Made by a program: the position numbers and the translations under genes
Notes under the pieces: model-generated
Databases searched by the model: none
What the model saw: only the letters and a program-made list of their open reading frames with translations
What the model was told of the DNA's origin: nothing
Part shown: one piece after another, positions 1-8,381 of the stretch
Layout: every line of letters starts with the position of its first letter
Numbering within the stretch: position 1 is the stretch's first letter
Assembly (NCBI GenBank): GCA_902776615.1
Contig: CACYQU010000003.1
Location: 1-64,000 of the forward strand
DNA length: 64,000 nt
Reading direction: 5' to 3'
From: an uncultured bacterium
GTDB taxonomy: Bacteria; Verrucomicrobiota; Kiritimatiellia; RFP12; UBA1067

Positions 1-2
1 CT

Positions 3-95
3 GCTGGCGAGTGGGCGGTGACGGTCAAGCGCGTCGCCGCCGACGGCCGCGCCTACATCTCGAAGCCTGCGAAGGTGACGGTAAAGGCCGGCTAA
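3..95 (+). CDS. C-terminus of a truncated plus-strand protein, probably secreted
   Basis: The first 31 codons of this frame end in TAA at 93-95; the rest of the gene lies left of the window. The visible tail has alternating hydrophobic and charged residues (EWAVTVKRVAADGRAYIS, then KPAKVTVKAG at the end), as at the last beta strands of an immunoglobulin- or fibronectin-like extracellular domain. It is the only core-region gene read left to right here and converges on the minus-strand operon ending at 190, with a strong hairpin between them. Function cannot be assigned from 30 residues; the surface-protein reading is inference. Confidence 0.5.
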   Translation, partial: AGEWAVTVKRVAADGRAYISKPAKVTVKAG

Positions 96-107
96 GCCTT
101 AAGTGGG

Positions 108-144
108 CACTGGGGGAGCGGGCGAGACGCCCGCTCTACCAGTG
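108..144. repeat. REP-like hairpin between convergent genes, possible bidirectional terminator
   Basis: A near-perfect inverted repeat: an outer CACTGG/CCAGTG arm (108-113 with 139-144) encloses a perfect 9-bp stem GAGCGGGCG/CGCCCGCTC (116-124 with 128-136) with an AGA loop. It lies between a plus-strand stop at 95 and a minus-strand stop at 190, where a terminator would serve both genes, but there is no T-run, and the GC-rich palindrome resembles the hairpins beside the RAYT gene at 53.4 kb. A mobile REP-type repeat is at least as likely as an intrinsic terminator. Confidence 0.6.
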
Positions 145-189
145 ATGCTCGTGGGCGTGGGCATGCCCGCAGGGACAGTCCCGTTTGAC

Positions 190-597
190 TTAGCCGGGAG
201 ACAAAAAGTCGTCGATTGTCTTGAGCTCGGGGATGCGCTCCAGCGGATAGTGCACGCCAAAACGCTGCTCGGCCTCCATCACGAGGCGCAGATGGTTTAC
301 GCTGTCCCATTCGGGAATCGAACCGAAAGCCGTCCCGCCGGAGATGTTCTCGCGCGGCACTTTGAGCAAATCGGCGGCGAACGAAACGAACGCCTCGCGC
401 CACAGATCGCGCACCGTCCTCAGCTCCATAAACCTGTCTATCCCCGTGGGCGCGCGCCAGTCGTTCTCGAGCATTATCAGGAGACCGAAGGCCTTGAGCG
501 AACACCAACCCTCGGTTTCGCGGAAAGGCGTGTCGGGCGACAGCGCCTCCGGCGCAACCTCGAGAACCCCCGCGACCGCTTCTACAAACCTGTTCAC
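190..597 (-). CDS. Protein of two tandem acyl-carrier-protein domains
   Basis: 135 residues made of two carrier domains in tandem. The first (about 1-68) has the phosphopantetheine serine in WCSLKAF (Ser33), the second (about 70-135) in WDSVNHL (Ser99); both fit the D/x-S-L/V motif before helix II of carrier proteins. The GTG start is chosen because it overlaps the TGA of the upstream membrane-protein gene (GTGA, four bases), which implies coupled translation. Family knowledge says holo-carriers hold acyl or aminoacyl groups as thioesters for a partner enzyme. No condensing, transferase or adenylation gene is adjacent, so the cargo is unknown. The first motif lacks the usual Asp, so that site may be a poorer substrate for the pantetheinyl transferase. 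Confidence 0.72.
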   Translation of the reverse strand: MNRFVEAVAGVLEVAPEALSPDTPFRETEGWCSLKAFGLLIMLENDWRAPTGIDRFMELRTVRDLWREAFVSFAADLLKVPRENISGGTAFGSIPEWDSVNHLRLVMEAEQRFGVHYPLERIPELKTIDDFLSPG

Positions 598-2402
598 GAC
601 TTCACCGCTCCATATGCCGACGCACCTATGGTCCCCAAAAGCGACAGGACGCCGAGCCACGTCACGAATGTCACCGGCGGCGCGTCGGGCGCTTTCGGCG
701 GCACGGCCGGTGCGCCGGGCACTTCGAGGAGAATCGCGTTCGCCGTACTGCCGCTGGCCGCGCGCACGCCCTTCGGCGTCACGACGTAGGCGCCCACCGG
801 CTTGGCGTTCTTGGCCTTTATCCATGTCGCAATGCCTTTGTTCTTGAGCTGCTCGCCGCCCGCCCAGATGAACCTTATGTCGGGATCGCCGAGGTTCGGC
901 GTCATCTTTATGCGGCGCGCGGAGAAGCTCCAGGCGACAAGTCCGTTTCCGCCCTCCATGAGATCGGCGACCTTGCCGCCGCCGCGGTTCGCTATCTCTT
1001 CGGCGGCAGGATTCCTCGCCTGCACTATCGACAGATCTATTGCGGCGCAGTAAAGGCGGTCCACGCGGGCAAGGTCGAACGCCCCGAAAAGAACGACCGC
1101 GCACATCACGGCGCACGCTTTGCGGGACGACATTCGCCCGGTCGCCTCAAGCGCGGCGCGGACACTCTCCAGTCCAAACCCGGCGAGGACGCAAATGCAA
1201 AGTTCGGTAAGATGGTGCCACTTTACCGGGGCGCGAATCGAATCGCCGATAGGGAGCATGAACACCAGCCTGTAGACCGGCTCGCAATAGCGCCCCATCG
1301 ACAGCAGCCAGAACACAAGCGCCGCGCAGGCGAAGAACACCACTTCCGCCCGGCGCGAACCGAATGCCGGCGCGCCGTCTTTCGAGCGCCTTCCGCGAAG
1401 GGCGAAGAATACGCCTGCGACGGCAAGCAGGCATGTCACCCAGCCTACATAAAGCGAATGCTGGCGATAGTTGCCTTTCTTGGCGTCGATCGGACGCCCG
1501 AGCGCGCCCGAGTACGGACGCACCCCGGTGCGCTGGCTCTGGCCGAGGCCGAGAACCGACGGACAGCTGGTGTCACCATTGAGGCGCGGTATGAAAAACT
1601 CGAATGTCTCAAGCGGCGGAAGCGACCAGTTGGTCACGAATATCCAGCGCGCCTCGCGGTCATCGGCCTTCTCTCCGCCGGTCAGGGCCGTCCCCTTCGA
1701 TTCCTCTATCTGCCTGTCGCGTCCCGCCTTGTCGCCGTATGCGCCTACGAAACTCGGCGCGCCAATGGCCGCGAAAACCACCGCCGCAACCGCCACGCCC
1801 TTCCAGCACGGCAACTTGCGTTCGCGCACGCAGCACCAGATGAAGTAGGCGGCGGTGAATACCGTGAAGAGGAGCCAGAGGTCCGGCTGGTAGAAGCTCG
1901 CCCACGCTACACACGCGCCGAGCAGCACCCAATTCTTGAGCTTGTTCTTGCGCACGGCCCTGTCGGCCAGGCCGAATGCGAATACGCCGAAGGTCATCCA
2001 CCTGAACCAACCGGCGTGCCCCGCCGAGAAGAGAGAAAGCCAATATCCGCAAAAACCGAGGAGCAGTCCCGCGCCGTAGCCGGAAAGCCGCGACAGGCCG
2101 CGTCCGCGCAGATAGTATGCGAGCCCCAGCGCGGCGAAATACGCGGCAAGCGCGTATTGGAGCTCTTGCCAAAGATACGGCGAGCCGATGAAAGCCGTGA
2201 CATCCCACGGCACGAACTTGCCGTTGCCGATCCATGTACGCAGTACGTCGGCCACATACCCCTTCGCCGGGAACGTCATCCGCGCATCCGGCATGACCGG
2301 ACACGCGGAAAGGCTCCACGTTCCCCAAAAAACGAACCCCGCCAGAACCGCGAAAACCGCAGTAAAGGCGAGGAACCATGCCTTGCGTGGCGTCAGGCGC
2401 AT
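594..2402 (-). CDS. Polytopic inner-membrane protein, YfhO-like architecture
   Basis: 602 residues with an N-terminal membrane anchor (about 9-30), then a long run of hydrophobic helices, a soluble stretch around 450-565 and a last helix near the C-terminus. The layout (first helix, large periplasmic loop, many helices, C-terminal soluble part) recalls the YfhO/GT-C-like membrane proteins that modify envelope polymers, but I see no motif that fixes the activity. Its start abuts the stop of the V-ATPase proteolipid gene without a gap and its stop overlaps the start of the double carrier protein, so it is co-transcribed with both. A role with the carrier protein in moving an acyl or glycosyl group across the membrane is inference. 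Confidence 0.6.
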   Translation of the reverse strand: MRLTPRKAWFLAFTAVFAVLAGFVFWGTWSLSACPVMPDARMTFPAKGYVADVLRTWIGNGKFVPWDVTAFIGSPYLWQELQYALAAYFAALGLAYYLRGRGLSRLSGYGAGLLLGFCGYWLSLFSAGHAGWFRWMTFGVFAFGLADRAVRKNKLKNWVLLGACVAWASFYQPDLWLLFTVFTAAYFIWCCVRERKLPCWKGVAVAAVVFAAIGAPSFVGAYGDKAGRDRQIEESKGTALTGGEKADDREARWIFVTNWSLPPLETFEFFIPRLNGDTSCPSVLGLGQSQRTGVRPYSGALGRPIDAKKGNYRQHSLYVGWVTCLLAVAGVFFALRGRRSKDGAPAFGSRRAEVVFFACAALVFWLLSMGRYCEPVYRLVFMLPIGDSIRAPVKWHHLTELCICVLAGFGLESVRAALEATGRMSSRKACAVMCAVVLFGAFDLARVDRLYCAAIDLSIVQARNPAAEEIANRGGGKVADLMEGGNGLVAWSFSARRIKMTPNLGDPDIRFIWAGGEQLKNKGIATWIKAKNAKPVGAYVVTPKGVRAASGSTANAILLEVPGAPAVPPKAPDAPPVTFVTWLGVLSLLGTIGASAYGAVKS

Positions 2403-2855
2403 TTATCCGATCTTGCCGAGGGCGATCAGAGCGAAAACCATCGCAAAAATCGCGACCGTCTCGACGATGCCGAGCGCGGCGAGGTAGTTGGTGAAGCCCT
2501 GGTTGGTCTCGGCCTGCGCGTCGCACGCGGCGGCGCCGGCGCGTCCCTGGAAGAGCGCCGAGAGGCCGATCGCGAGGCCGGCGAAGATGCCCGAAACGAG
2601 AACGGGCACTCCTGCGTTCGGCACGTCGACCTTGCCGAGCATGATGAACATGAGAATCATTCCGTACAGGGTCTGCGTTATCGGCGCGCCCACAAACGAC
2701 AGGAGAAGGAACGGCGCCGGCTTGTTGGCGGCGTAGCACTTCTTCCACGCGCCTACGGCCGCGGCGGCCGCGAAGCCGGTACCAAACGCACTTCCCGCAC
2801 CCGCGAGACCCAGGCAGGCGATTGCGCCCGCGACTATCATTGCTGCATCACTCAT
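2403..2855 (-). CDS. ntpK: V-type ATPase proteolipid, subunit K (rotor ring)
   Basis: 150 residues forming four membrane helices, the 16-kDa double-hairpin type of V-ATPase ring subunit. The single ion-binding carboxylate is Glu132 (GIVETVAIF) in helix 4. Helix 2 has Thr60-Gln61 (PITQTLYG) and helix 3 Gln103 (LFQGR). These match the TQ, Q and E positions that ligate Na+ in the Enterococcus hirae NtpK ring, so sodium rather than proton coupling is predicted. Gly-rich AGAGSAFGTG in helix 1 is the usual packing motif. It follows subunit I by 12 bases and precedes the membrane-protein gene directly. Family assignment is firm; ion specificity is an inference from the ligand pattern. Confidence 0.93.
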   Translation of the reverse strand: MSDAAMIVAGAIACLGLAGAGSAFGTGFAAAAAVGAWKKCYAANKPAPFLLLSFVGAPITQTLYGMILMFIMLGKVDVPNAGVPVLVSGIFAGLAIGLSALFQGRAGAAACDAQAETNQGFTNYLAALGIVETVAIFAMVFALIALGKIG

Positions 2856-2867
2856 CTTGTTTCTCCT

Positions 2868-4514
2868 TTAGTTGTTTTTCCTGAATGGACTAAACCCGTA
2901 GCCAGACCACGACACGCCCTTGTGGTTGGAAAACTCGAGCGTGTTGAGGCGAACGGCGTGGACAAGTATCGAAAGGCCGGCCATCGCGAGGTTCAGGCCG
3001 TGGCCGACGACAAGTATCGCCACCATTGCGACGGACATGATCGCGTTCAGCCACCAGGCGTTCCCCGGGGAAACGAGGCCCGTGGCCATCGAGTTGAAGT
3101 TTTCCGCAACTTTGACGGAGGCCAAGCCAACCGCAAACAGGCGAACGTAGCTTATGATGTCGCCCAGCGCGCTCATGATGTTCAGCGGCAGCATGCCGAG
3201 CTCCGCCCCGCGCGTCTTCAGCTCGGACGGCTTTACGGAAAAGCCGAACACCGCCACCAGAGACGCGCCGAACATCCAAAACGCCCACGCAGGAATCGAC
3301 GGGAATATGCCTACGATGGAGTTCGTCACGAAATACATGAAGAGAAGAACCCCCGCCCAGCCGAATTCCGCAACTGCGGTGGAGTCGGGCAGGCGGCAGA
3401 CCGCGTTCCACAGGCGGGCCAGCATCAGATGCGAAACTCCTATCGTGAAGCACAGAAGCATCATGTTGCCGTAACTCGGGTCCGCAAGCCACTTCACCGT
3501 GGGCCAGTTCGCGCAGAACGGAATCTGCGCGCCGAACCATGTATTGGAAAGCGCGCCCCACAGCACCGTGGCGGACGAGAACACCGCAAGCATCACGAAC
3601 CAGCTGCGCGGCAGCTTGCGCCTCAAGAGGAGAGTGGTCGCGAGGAAAATCGCGCCGTACGCCCCGTCGCCTACGAGCATCGCGAAGAACAGCGAGAAAT
3701 AGCACATGAACGGCACCGACACATCCGACTCCGTATAGGCGGGCGCGATTCCAAGGCCGTCGAAAAGAGCCTTCACCGGCTTGAACAGTTTCGGCGGCTC
3801 TATGAGAGTGGGCGGCGTCTCGCCGTCGGCCGGTTCGCGCAGAAGCAGGCCCCAGCCGCTTTCGCGGGCCGCGGCCAGCACGGCGGCGCACCCGCTCTCC
3901 GGCACCCAACCCGAAACATACGCCACGGCGCCGCTTTCGGCCATCAGCTCCTTCGCGCATTCGAACGCAATCTTGTCGGCAAGCGCCGGATAATGCCTCA
4001 GTATCGCCTGCTCGTCGCACCCAGCGAGGCGCGCCGTCGCGGCGGCGATCCGGGTTTCGCGCTTCGCGAGCCTGGCGCGCATCTCGGAAAGCCTCATCTC
4101 CGGTAGCTTCTCCGGGAGTTCGGCGACAGAGGAAAGATCGACCCCCGCGTCCATTATCTTCTTCGCCAGCGCCGGATCGAAGTCGCCGTAAGGCTCGTAC
4201 TGCGCGATGAGGCGCTTCAACTCTTCGACCTCGCCCTTGAGCTGTTCGCGGTCGGCGTCGAGGGCGAGAACCTCCTCCACGGGATGGGGGCGCACCTCCA
4301 GCCCTTCGTTTTTGCTCACGCCCTCGCGCGCCTTGAGTATCAGCCTGACAGCTCTCTCGGCGTCTGCGGCCTCGCCCTTGGCGGCGGCGACCGCTGCGCC
4401 GGATGCGCTTCTCAAATCAAGGTGGACCGCCCCCAGCCCGCGAAGCCTGTCGAGAGTCGCCTCTTTCTCGGACGCCACGCAGACGAGATCGAGATGTCGC
4501 ATCTTCACTATCAT
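2868..4514 (-). CDS. ntpI: V-type ATPase subunit I (stator/a-subunit)
   Basis: 548 residues, somewhat short for the family (usually 600-700). The N-terminal half (about 1-290) is soluble with coiled-coil stretches such as DREQLKGEVEELKRLIAQYE and forms the peripheral stator. The C-terminal half has about seven helices, including the conserved AVGLASVKVAENFN segment, which contributes the half-channels against the K ring. The start overlaps the stop of subunit D by ATGA, so translation is coupled. With D and K this is the membrane and stalk part of the rotary ATPase; catalytic A and B subunits are not in the window. Confidence 0.92.
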   Translation of the reverse strand: MIVKMRHLDLVCVASEKEATLDRLRGLGAVHLDLRSASGAAVAAAKGEAADAERAVRLILKAREGVSKNEGLEVRPHPVEEVLALDADREQLKGEVEELKRLIAQYEPYGDFDPALAKKIMDAGVDLSSVAELPEKLPEMRLSEMRARLAKRETRIAAATARLAGCDEQAILRHYPALADKIAFECAKELMAESGAVAYVSGWVPESGCAAVLAAARESGWGLLLREPADGETPPTLIEPPKLFKPVKALFDGLGIAPAYTESDVSVPFMCYFSLFFAMLVGDGAYGAIFLATTLLLRRKLPRSWFVMLAVFSSATVLWGALSNTWFGAQIPFCANWPTVKWLADPSYGNMMLLCFTIGVSHLMLARLWNAVCRLPDSTAVAEFGWAGVLLFMYFVTNSIVGIFPSIPAWAFWMFGASLVAVFGFSVKPSELKTRGAELGMLPLNIMSALGDIISYVRLFAVGLASVKVAENFNSMATGLVSPGNAWWLNAIMSVAMVAILVVGHGLNLAMAGLSILVHAVRLNTLEFSNHKGVSWSGYGFSPFRKNN

Positions 4515-5128
4515 GCGGCGGTCTCCTCCTCTTTCACCTCGGGCGTGCGGCCCTTGGCTATTTTACCGCGCGTCACGGCGGCCGTCTGCTCGTCGCCCAA
4601 GGCGATCTTGATTACGCGTATCGCCTCTTTGCACTGGGGTATCTTTACCTTCTCGAAAAGATTCACGCGCTGCGAAGTCGTCTGCAGCTCTATCGTCACG
4701 AGGCGGCGCTGCTCTTCAAACACGGCTCGCTCGCACTGCAGCGAAAGTATCTCGGTCGTCGCCTTCACGGCGTCGTCCACCCAGGCGGGCGTCGCCCACA
4801 AATCGACATCCTTCACCTCGGTCTCGATGGACTCGAACGTCGGTATCGCCACGCCGGCGATGTTCGCCGACCCGGTGTTTACCGATTTCACGCCGACAAG
4901 CCCCGAAAGCAAATCCGCATCGGTGGCGAAAAGACCTACCCACCCGTCAAGCGCCGCGCGCGCCGCGCGCTCCTTCGCAGCGACTTCTTCCGCTTTGGCG
5001 GAAATGCCGGCTATCTCGCTCTGAAGCTGCTGCTTCTTGAGCTGAAGCATGGGCAGGAAGCGCTGAAACCTCTTCAGCGCGTCCGTCTGGGCCTTTAGCT
5101 CGGTCTTGGTCAGTTTTATCTTCGCCAT
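4511..5128 (-). CDS. ntpD: V-type ATPase subunit D (central stalk)
   Basis: 205 residues. The N-terminal MAKIKLTKTELKAQTDALKRF and two long terminal helices of heptad character are typical of the D subunit, the central rotor shaft that couples the A3B3 head to the K ring. It is the first gene of the operon D-I-K-membrane protein-double ACP. A TGGTATAAT box ends only 8 bases before the ATG and no Shine-Dalgarno sequence is visible, so the mRNA is predicted leaderless or nearly so. A, B, E, C, F and G subunits are not adjacent, so the V-ATPase genes are split between loci. Confidence 0.9.
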   Translation of the reverse strand: MAKIKLTKTELKAQTDALKRFQRFLPMLQLKKQQLQSEIAGISAKAEEVAAKERAARAALDGWVGLFATDADLLSGLVGVKSVNTGSANIAGVAIPTFESIETEVKDVDLWATPAWVDDAVKATTEILSLQCERAVFEEQRRLVTIELQTTSQRVNLFEKVKIPQCKEAIRVIKIALGDEQTAAVTRGKIAKGRTPEVKEEETAA

Positions 5129-5136
5129 CGCCGTGT

Positions 5137-5145
5137 ATTATACCA
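5137..5145 (-). promoter_or_regulatory. Extended -10 promoter of the V-ATPase D-I-K operon
   Basis: On the minus strand TGGTATAAT, a perfect extended -10 element. Its 3' end is 8 bases from the ntpD ATG, which places the transcription start at or within a couple of bases of the start codon. Confidence 0.75.
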
Positions 5146-5162
5146 CTTTTCCGCGGCGAATT

Positions 5163-8100
5163 TCAAACGCCTGTCTGCGCCACCGGCTTGACGGTTATCC
5201 TCGCGGCGCGGCCGTTCAGATCGACCGCCTCGCCCTCGGACGGCCCGAAAACGAGCTTGAGCGCCAGAATCTCGGTCTTGACGTAATCCGCATGGGCTTC
5301 GATCGCCGATCTCACCTCTGCGTCCGCGTCGACCACGACCTCGATGCGCTGCGTCACCTCGAAGTCGGCATCCTTGCGCATGGACTGCACATGGCTCACG
5401 AACTCGCGCGCCAGGCCTTCGGCCACCAGCTCCGGCGTGAGGGACGTCTCAAGCCCCACGACCGCCGCGCCTTCAGAGGCGACCACGAGGCCGGCCTTCG
5501 GAGTGCGGGTAACGACCACATCCTCGGCCGTCAGTTCCACGCCTTCGACCGTCGCCGAGCCATCGAAGCTCTTCATCGCGGCGATTGCGGCGGCGACGGC
5601 CTTCATCTTGGGACCGCACTTCTTTCCGAGCGTCTTGAAGTTCGCCTTGTAGCTTACGTCGCAAAGCGCCGTCTCGTCGGCGATGTGCTCGACGCTCTTC
5701 ACGTTGAGTTCGTCCACGATGAGATCCTCGAGTCCCTTCACGTCCGCGCCTGCGATTCTGATCTTGGCGAGCGGCTGGCGAACCTTCAGATCGTTGTCGG
5801 CGCGGAGGCGGCGGCCGAGTTCCACGACGGTCTGCACGGCCGCCATGCGGGATTCGAGCGCGAGGTCGCGAGCCGCCGCGTTCGCGGCCGGGAAATCGCA
5901 GAGATGCACGGATTCAGGATCGCCCGCGCCCTTGAGGTTGCGGTATATCTCCTCCGCGATGAACGGCGTGAACGGCGCGGCCACCTTCGCGAGCTGAACG
6001 AGAACGTAGCGCAGAGTACGGTAGGCGCACAGCTTGTCGCCGTCGTTCGTCGATTTCCAGAAGCGGCGACGCGAACGGCGTATGTACCAGTTGGTGAGGT
6101 CTTCGACGAACTTCACGAAAGGCCTCACGGAACGCTGCAGGTCGTACGCGTCCATCGCGGCGGTAACGTCGGCGATAAGCGTCTCCATCGAAGAGACGAT
6201 CCACTTGTCGAGCACGTTGCCGGACTCGGGATAGACCACCTCGGCATCCGCGAAGCCGTCGACGTTGGCGTATGTAACGAAGAACGAGTATGCGTTCCAC
6301 CAGGGTATCAGGAGGTCGCGCATGAGCTGCTTTACGCCGTTCTCGGAGAACTTGAGGTTCTCGGCCCTGACGACCGGCGAATAGATCATGTAAAGGCGTA
6401 TCGCGTCCGCGCCGTACGTATCGAGCATCTTGGTCGGATCGGGATAGTTCTTGAGGCGCTTCGACATCTTCTTGCCGTCTTCGGCGAGCACGAGCCCGTT
6501 GACGATGACGTTCTTGTATGGGCTCTTGCCGAAGAGGCAGGTTCCAAGCACCATGAGAGTGTAGAACCATCCGCGCGTCTGGTCGAGGCCTTCGGCGATG
6601 AAGTCGGCCGGGAAGAAATCGGAAACCGGGGCGTCTCCCATGTAGTGCTGCTGCGCATAAGGCATCGAGCCCGACTCGAACCAGCAGTCGAGAACCTCGG
6701 GGGTGCGGCGATAGGTTTTGCCGTCCTTCCTTATGAGAATCCTGTCGATGAAATGCTTGTGGAGGTCGGTCACCTTCTCGCCGGAAAGCTCTTCGAGCTC
6801 CTTCGCGGACCCGACGCAGATCATGTCGGACGGATCGGCCTCGTTGACCCACACCGGTATGCAGCTGCCCCAGAAGCGGTTGCGCGAAATGTTCCAGTCG
6901 CGCGCTTCGCCGAGCCAGTTGCCGAAACGCTTCTCGCCGACGTAGTCGGGCGTCCAGTGCACGGCGGAGTTGCTCTTCGCAAGGCGTTCGTGCAGGTCTT
7001 CGACGCGCACGTACCATGCGTCGATGGCGCGGTAGATGAGAGGGGTGTCGGTTCTGTCGCAGAACGGATACGAGTGGGTTATCGTAGCCTGGTGCACGAG
7101 TTTGCCGCCCGCCTTGAGCATCTTGATTATGTCTTTGTCGCAGTCCTTGCAGAAGCGGCCCTTGAATTCGGGAATCTCGCCGGTGAACGCGCATGCGTCG
7201 TCGAGCGGATCGACAAACGCCGTCATTCCCGCCTCGCGGCACACGCGGAAGTCGTCCTCGCCGTACGCCGGCGCGATGTGAACTATGCCGACGCCGTCGT
7301 CGGTCGTAACATAGTCGTCGTTCAGCACGCGGAACGCGCCCTCGGTTCTCTTGTCGGCAAAGTACGGGAATATCGGCTCGTACTCCATGCCCTTCATGTC
7401 CACGCCCTTGAATTCGGCGACGGTCTCGTACTGCTCGGGCTTCTTGAATATCGCCGAAAGCCGTGCCTTGGCCATCACATACACAGGGCGCGCGTCGTCG
7501 GTGAGGTCGCGAACGGCGACATAGTCTATGGACGCGCCGACGCACATCATGAGGTTCTCGGGCAAAGTCCACGGAGTCGTCGTCCACACGAGCAGGTATA
7601 CCGTCGGCTCCTTTGCGAGAAGATCCTTGAGCGCGGGTGTCTCGGCCGAAAGCGCCTTCGTCCTCACTGTCACGGTCGGGTCTTGAACGTCCTTGTAGTT
7701 GGAACCGGCCTCGAAGTTGGAAAGCGGAGTCGAAAGCTTCCAGCTGTATGGCATGATTCTGTGCGACTTGTAGACGCGCCCCTGCTCCCAGAGCTGCTTG
7801 AAGACCCACCACACGCTCTCCATGAAGCCGAAGTCCATCGTCTTGTAGTCGTGGTCGAAATCGACCCAGCGGCCCATGCGTGTGACGGTCTTGCGCCACT
7901 CGTTCACATACTTGAGAACCATCGAGCGGCACTGCTCGTTGAACTTCTCGACGCCGAGAGACTTGATTTCGGGCGCGCCCGAAACGCCGAGCGCGTCCTG
8001 CGCGAGCGCCTCGATCGGCAAACCGTGGGTATCCCAGCCGAAGCGACGCTCGACGTACTTGCCGCGCATGGTCTGGTAGCGCGGCACGATATCCTTGATG

Positions 8101-8300
8101 GTGCCCGCGAGAAGGTGTCCATAATGCGGCAGACCCGTTGCGAAAGGAGGCCCGTCGTAAAACTTGTAGCGCTCCTTGCCCTCGTTGCGCTTCAGCGACT
8201 TTGCAAAAGTGTCGTCTTTCTTCCAGAATTCGAGAACCGCCTCCTCCATTTTGGGGAAGGCGACCTTGTTTGATACCGGCTTGAACATTCCTGTCTCCAT
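5163..8300 (-). CDS. ileS: Isoleucyl-tRNA synthetase, long eukaryote-like type
   Basis: 1045 residues. Ligates isoleucine to tRNA-Ile. Class I signatures are HYGH (PHYGHLLAG, near residue 58) and KMSKR in GKKMSKRLKNYPDP. Between them lie the CP1 editing domain and, after the core, the anticodon-binding domain and a C-terminal extension. The HYGH form together with KMSKRLKNYPDP is characteristic of the second, eukaryote-like clade of bacterial IleS, a clade known to include mupirocin-insensitive enzymes. It has its own promoter (8323-8331) and a short leader with AAGG before the ATG. Its stop lies 20 bases upstream of the next promoter's -10 box. Confidence 0.97.
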   Translation of the reverse strand: METGMFKPVSNKVAFPKMEEAVLEFWKKDDTFAKSLKRNEGKERYKFYDGPPFATGLPHYGHLLAGTIKDIVPRYQTMRGKYVERRFGWDTHGLPIEALAQDALGVSGAPEIKSLGVEKFNEQCRSMVLKYVNEWRKTVTRMGRWVDFDHDYKTMDFGFMESVWWVFKQLWEQGRVYKSHRIMPYSWKLSTPLSNFEAGSNYKDVQDPTVTVRTKALSAETPALKDLLAKEPTVYLLVWTTTPWTLPENLMMCVGASIDYVAVRDLTDDARPVYVMAKARLSAIFKKPEQYETVAEFKGVDMKGMEYEPIFPYFADKRTEGAFRVLNDDYVTTDDGVGIVHIAPAYGEDDFRVCREAGMTAFVDPLDDACAFTGEIPEFKGRFCKDCDKDIIKMLKAGGKLVHQATITHSYPFCDRTDTPLIYRAIDAWYVRVEDLHERLAKSNSAVHWTPDYVGEKRFGNWLGEARDWNISRNRFWGSCIPVWVNEADPSDMICVGSAKELEELSGEKVTDLHKHFIDRILIRKDGKTYRRTPEVLDCWFESGSMPYAQQHYMGDAPVSDFFPADFIAEGLDQTRGWFYTLMVLGTCLFGKSPYKNVIVNGLVLAEDGKKMSKRLKNYPDPTKMLDTYGADAIRLYMIYSPVVRAENLKFSENGVKQLMRDLLIPWWNAYSFFVTYANVDGFADAEVVYPESGNVLDKWIVSSMETLIADVTAAMDAYDLQRSVRPFVKFVEDLTNWYIRRSRRRFWKSTNDGDKLCAYRTLRYVLVQLAKVAAPFTPFIAEEIYRNLKGAGDPESVHLCDFPAANAAARDLALESRMAAVQTVVELGRRLRADNDLKVRQPLAKIRIAGADVKGLEDLIVDELNVKSVEHIADETALCDVSYKANFKTLGKKCGPKMKAVAAAIAAMKSFDGSATVEGVELTAEDVVVTRTPKAGLVVASEGAAVVGLETSLTPELVAEGLAREFVSHVQSMRKDADFEVTQRIEVVVDADAEVRSAIEAHADYVKTEILALKLVFGPSEGEAVDLNGRAARITVKPVAQTGV

Positions 8301-8322
8301 GCTTTGCCTTAAAAGAGTGGAT

Positions 8323-8331
8323 ATTATACCA
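8323..8331 (-). promoter_or_regulatory. Extended -10 promoter of ileS
   Basis: Minus-strand TGGTATAAT preceded by TTT; the -10 hexamer ends 22 bases before the ileS ATG, leaving a leader of roughly 15 bases with an AAGG Shine-Dalgarno sequence. Confidence 0.75.
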
Positions 8332-8381
8332 AATCTCCCGCATCCGTGCGCATGGCACGGCTGCGAGAAGCCCGGCAGGTT

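Noticed and set aside
1212-4106. Long plus-strand reading frame opposite the V-ATPase and membrane-protein genes
   Set aside because: It is the complement of well-supported genes in a GC-rich sequence; Arg/His/Glu-rich translation with no domain.
5106-8273. Long plus-strand reading frame opposite ileS
   Set aside because: Exact antisense of an intact isoleucyl-tRNA synthetase; composition is that of a shadow frame.
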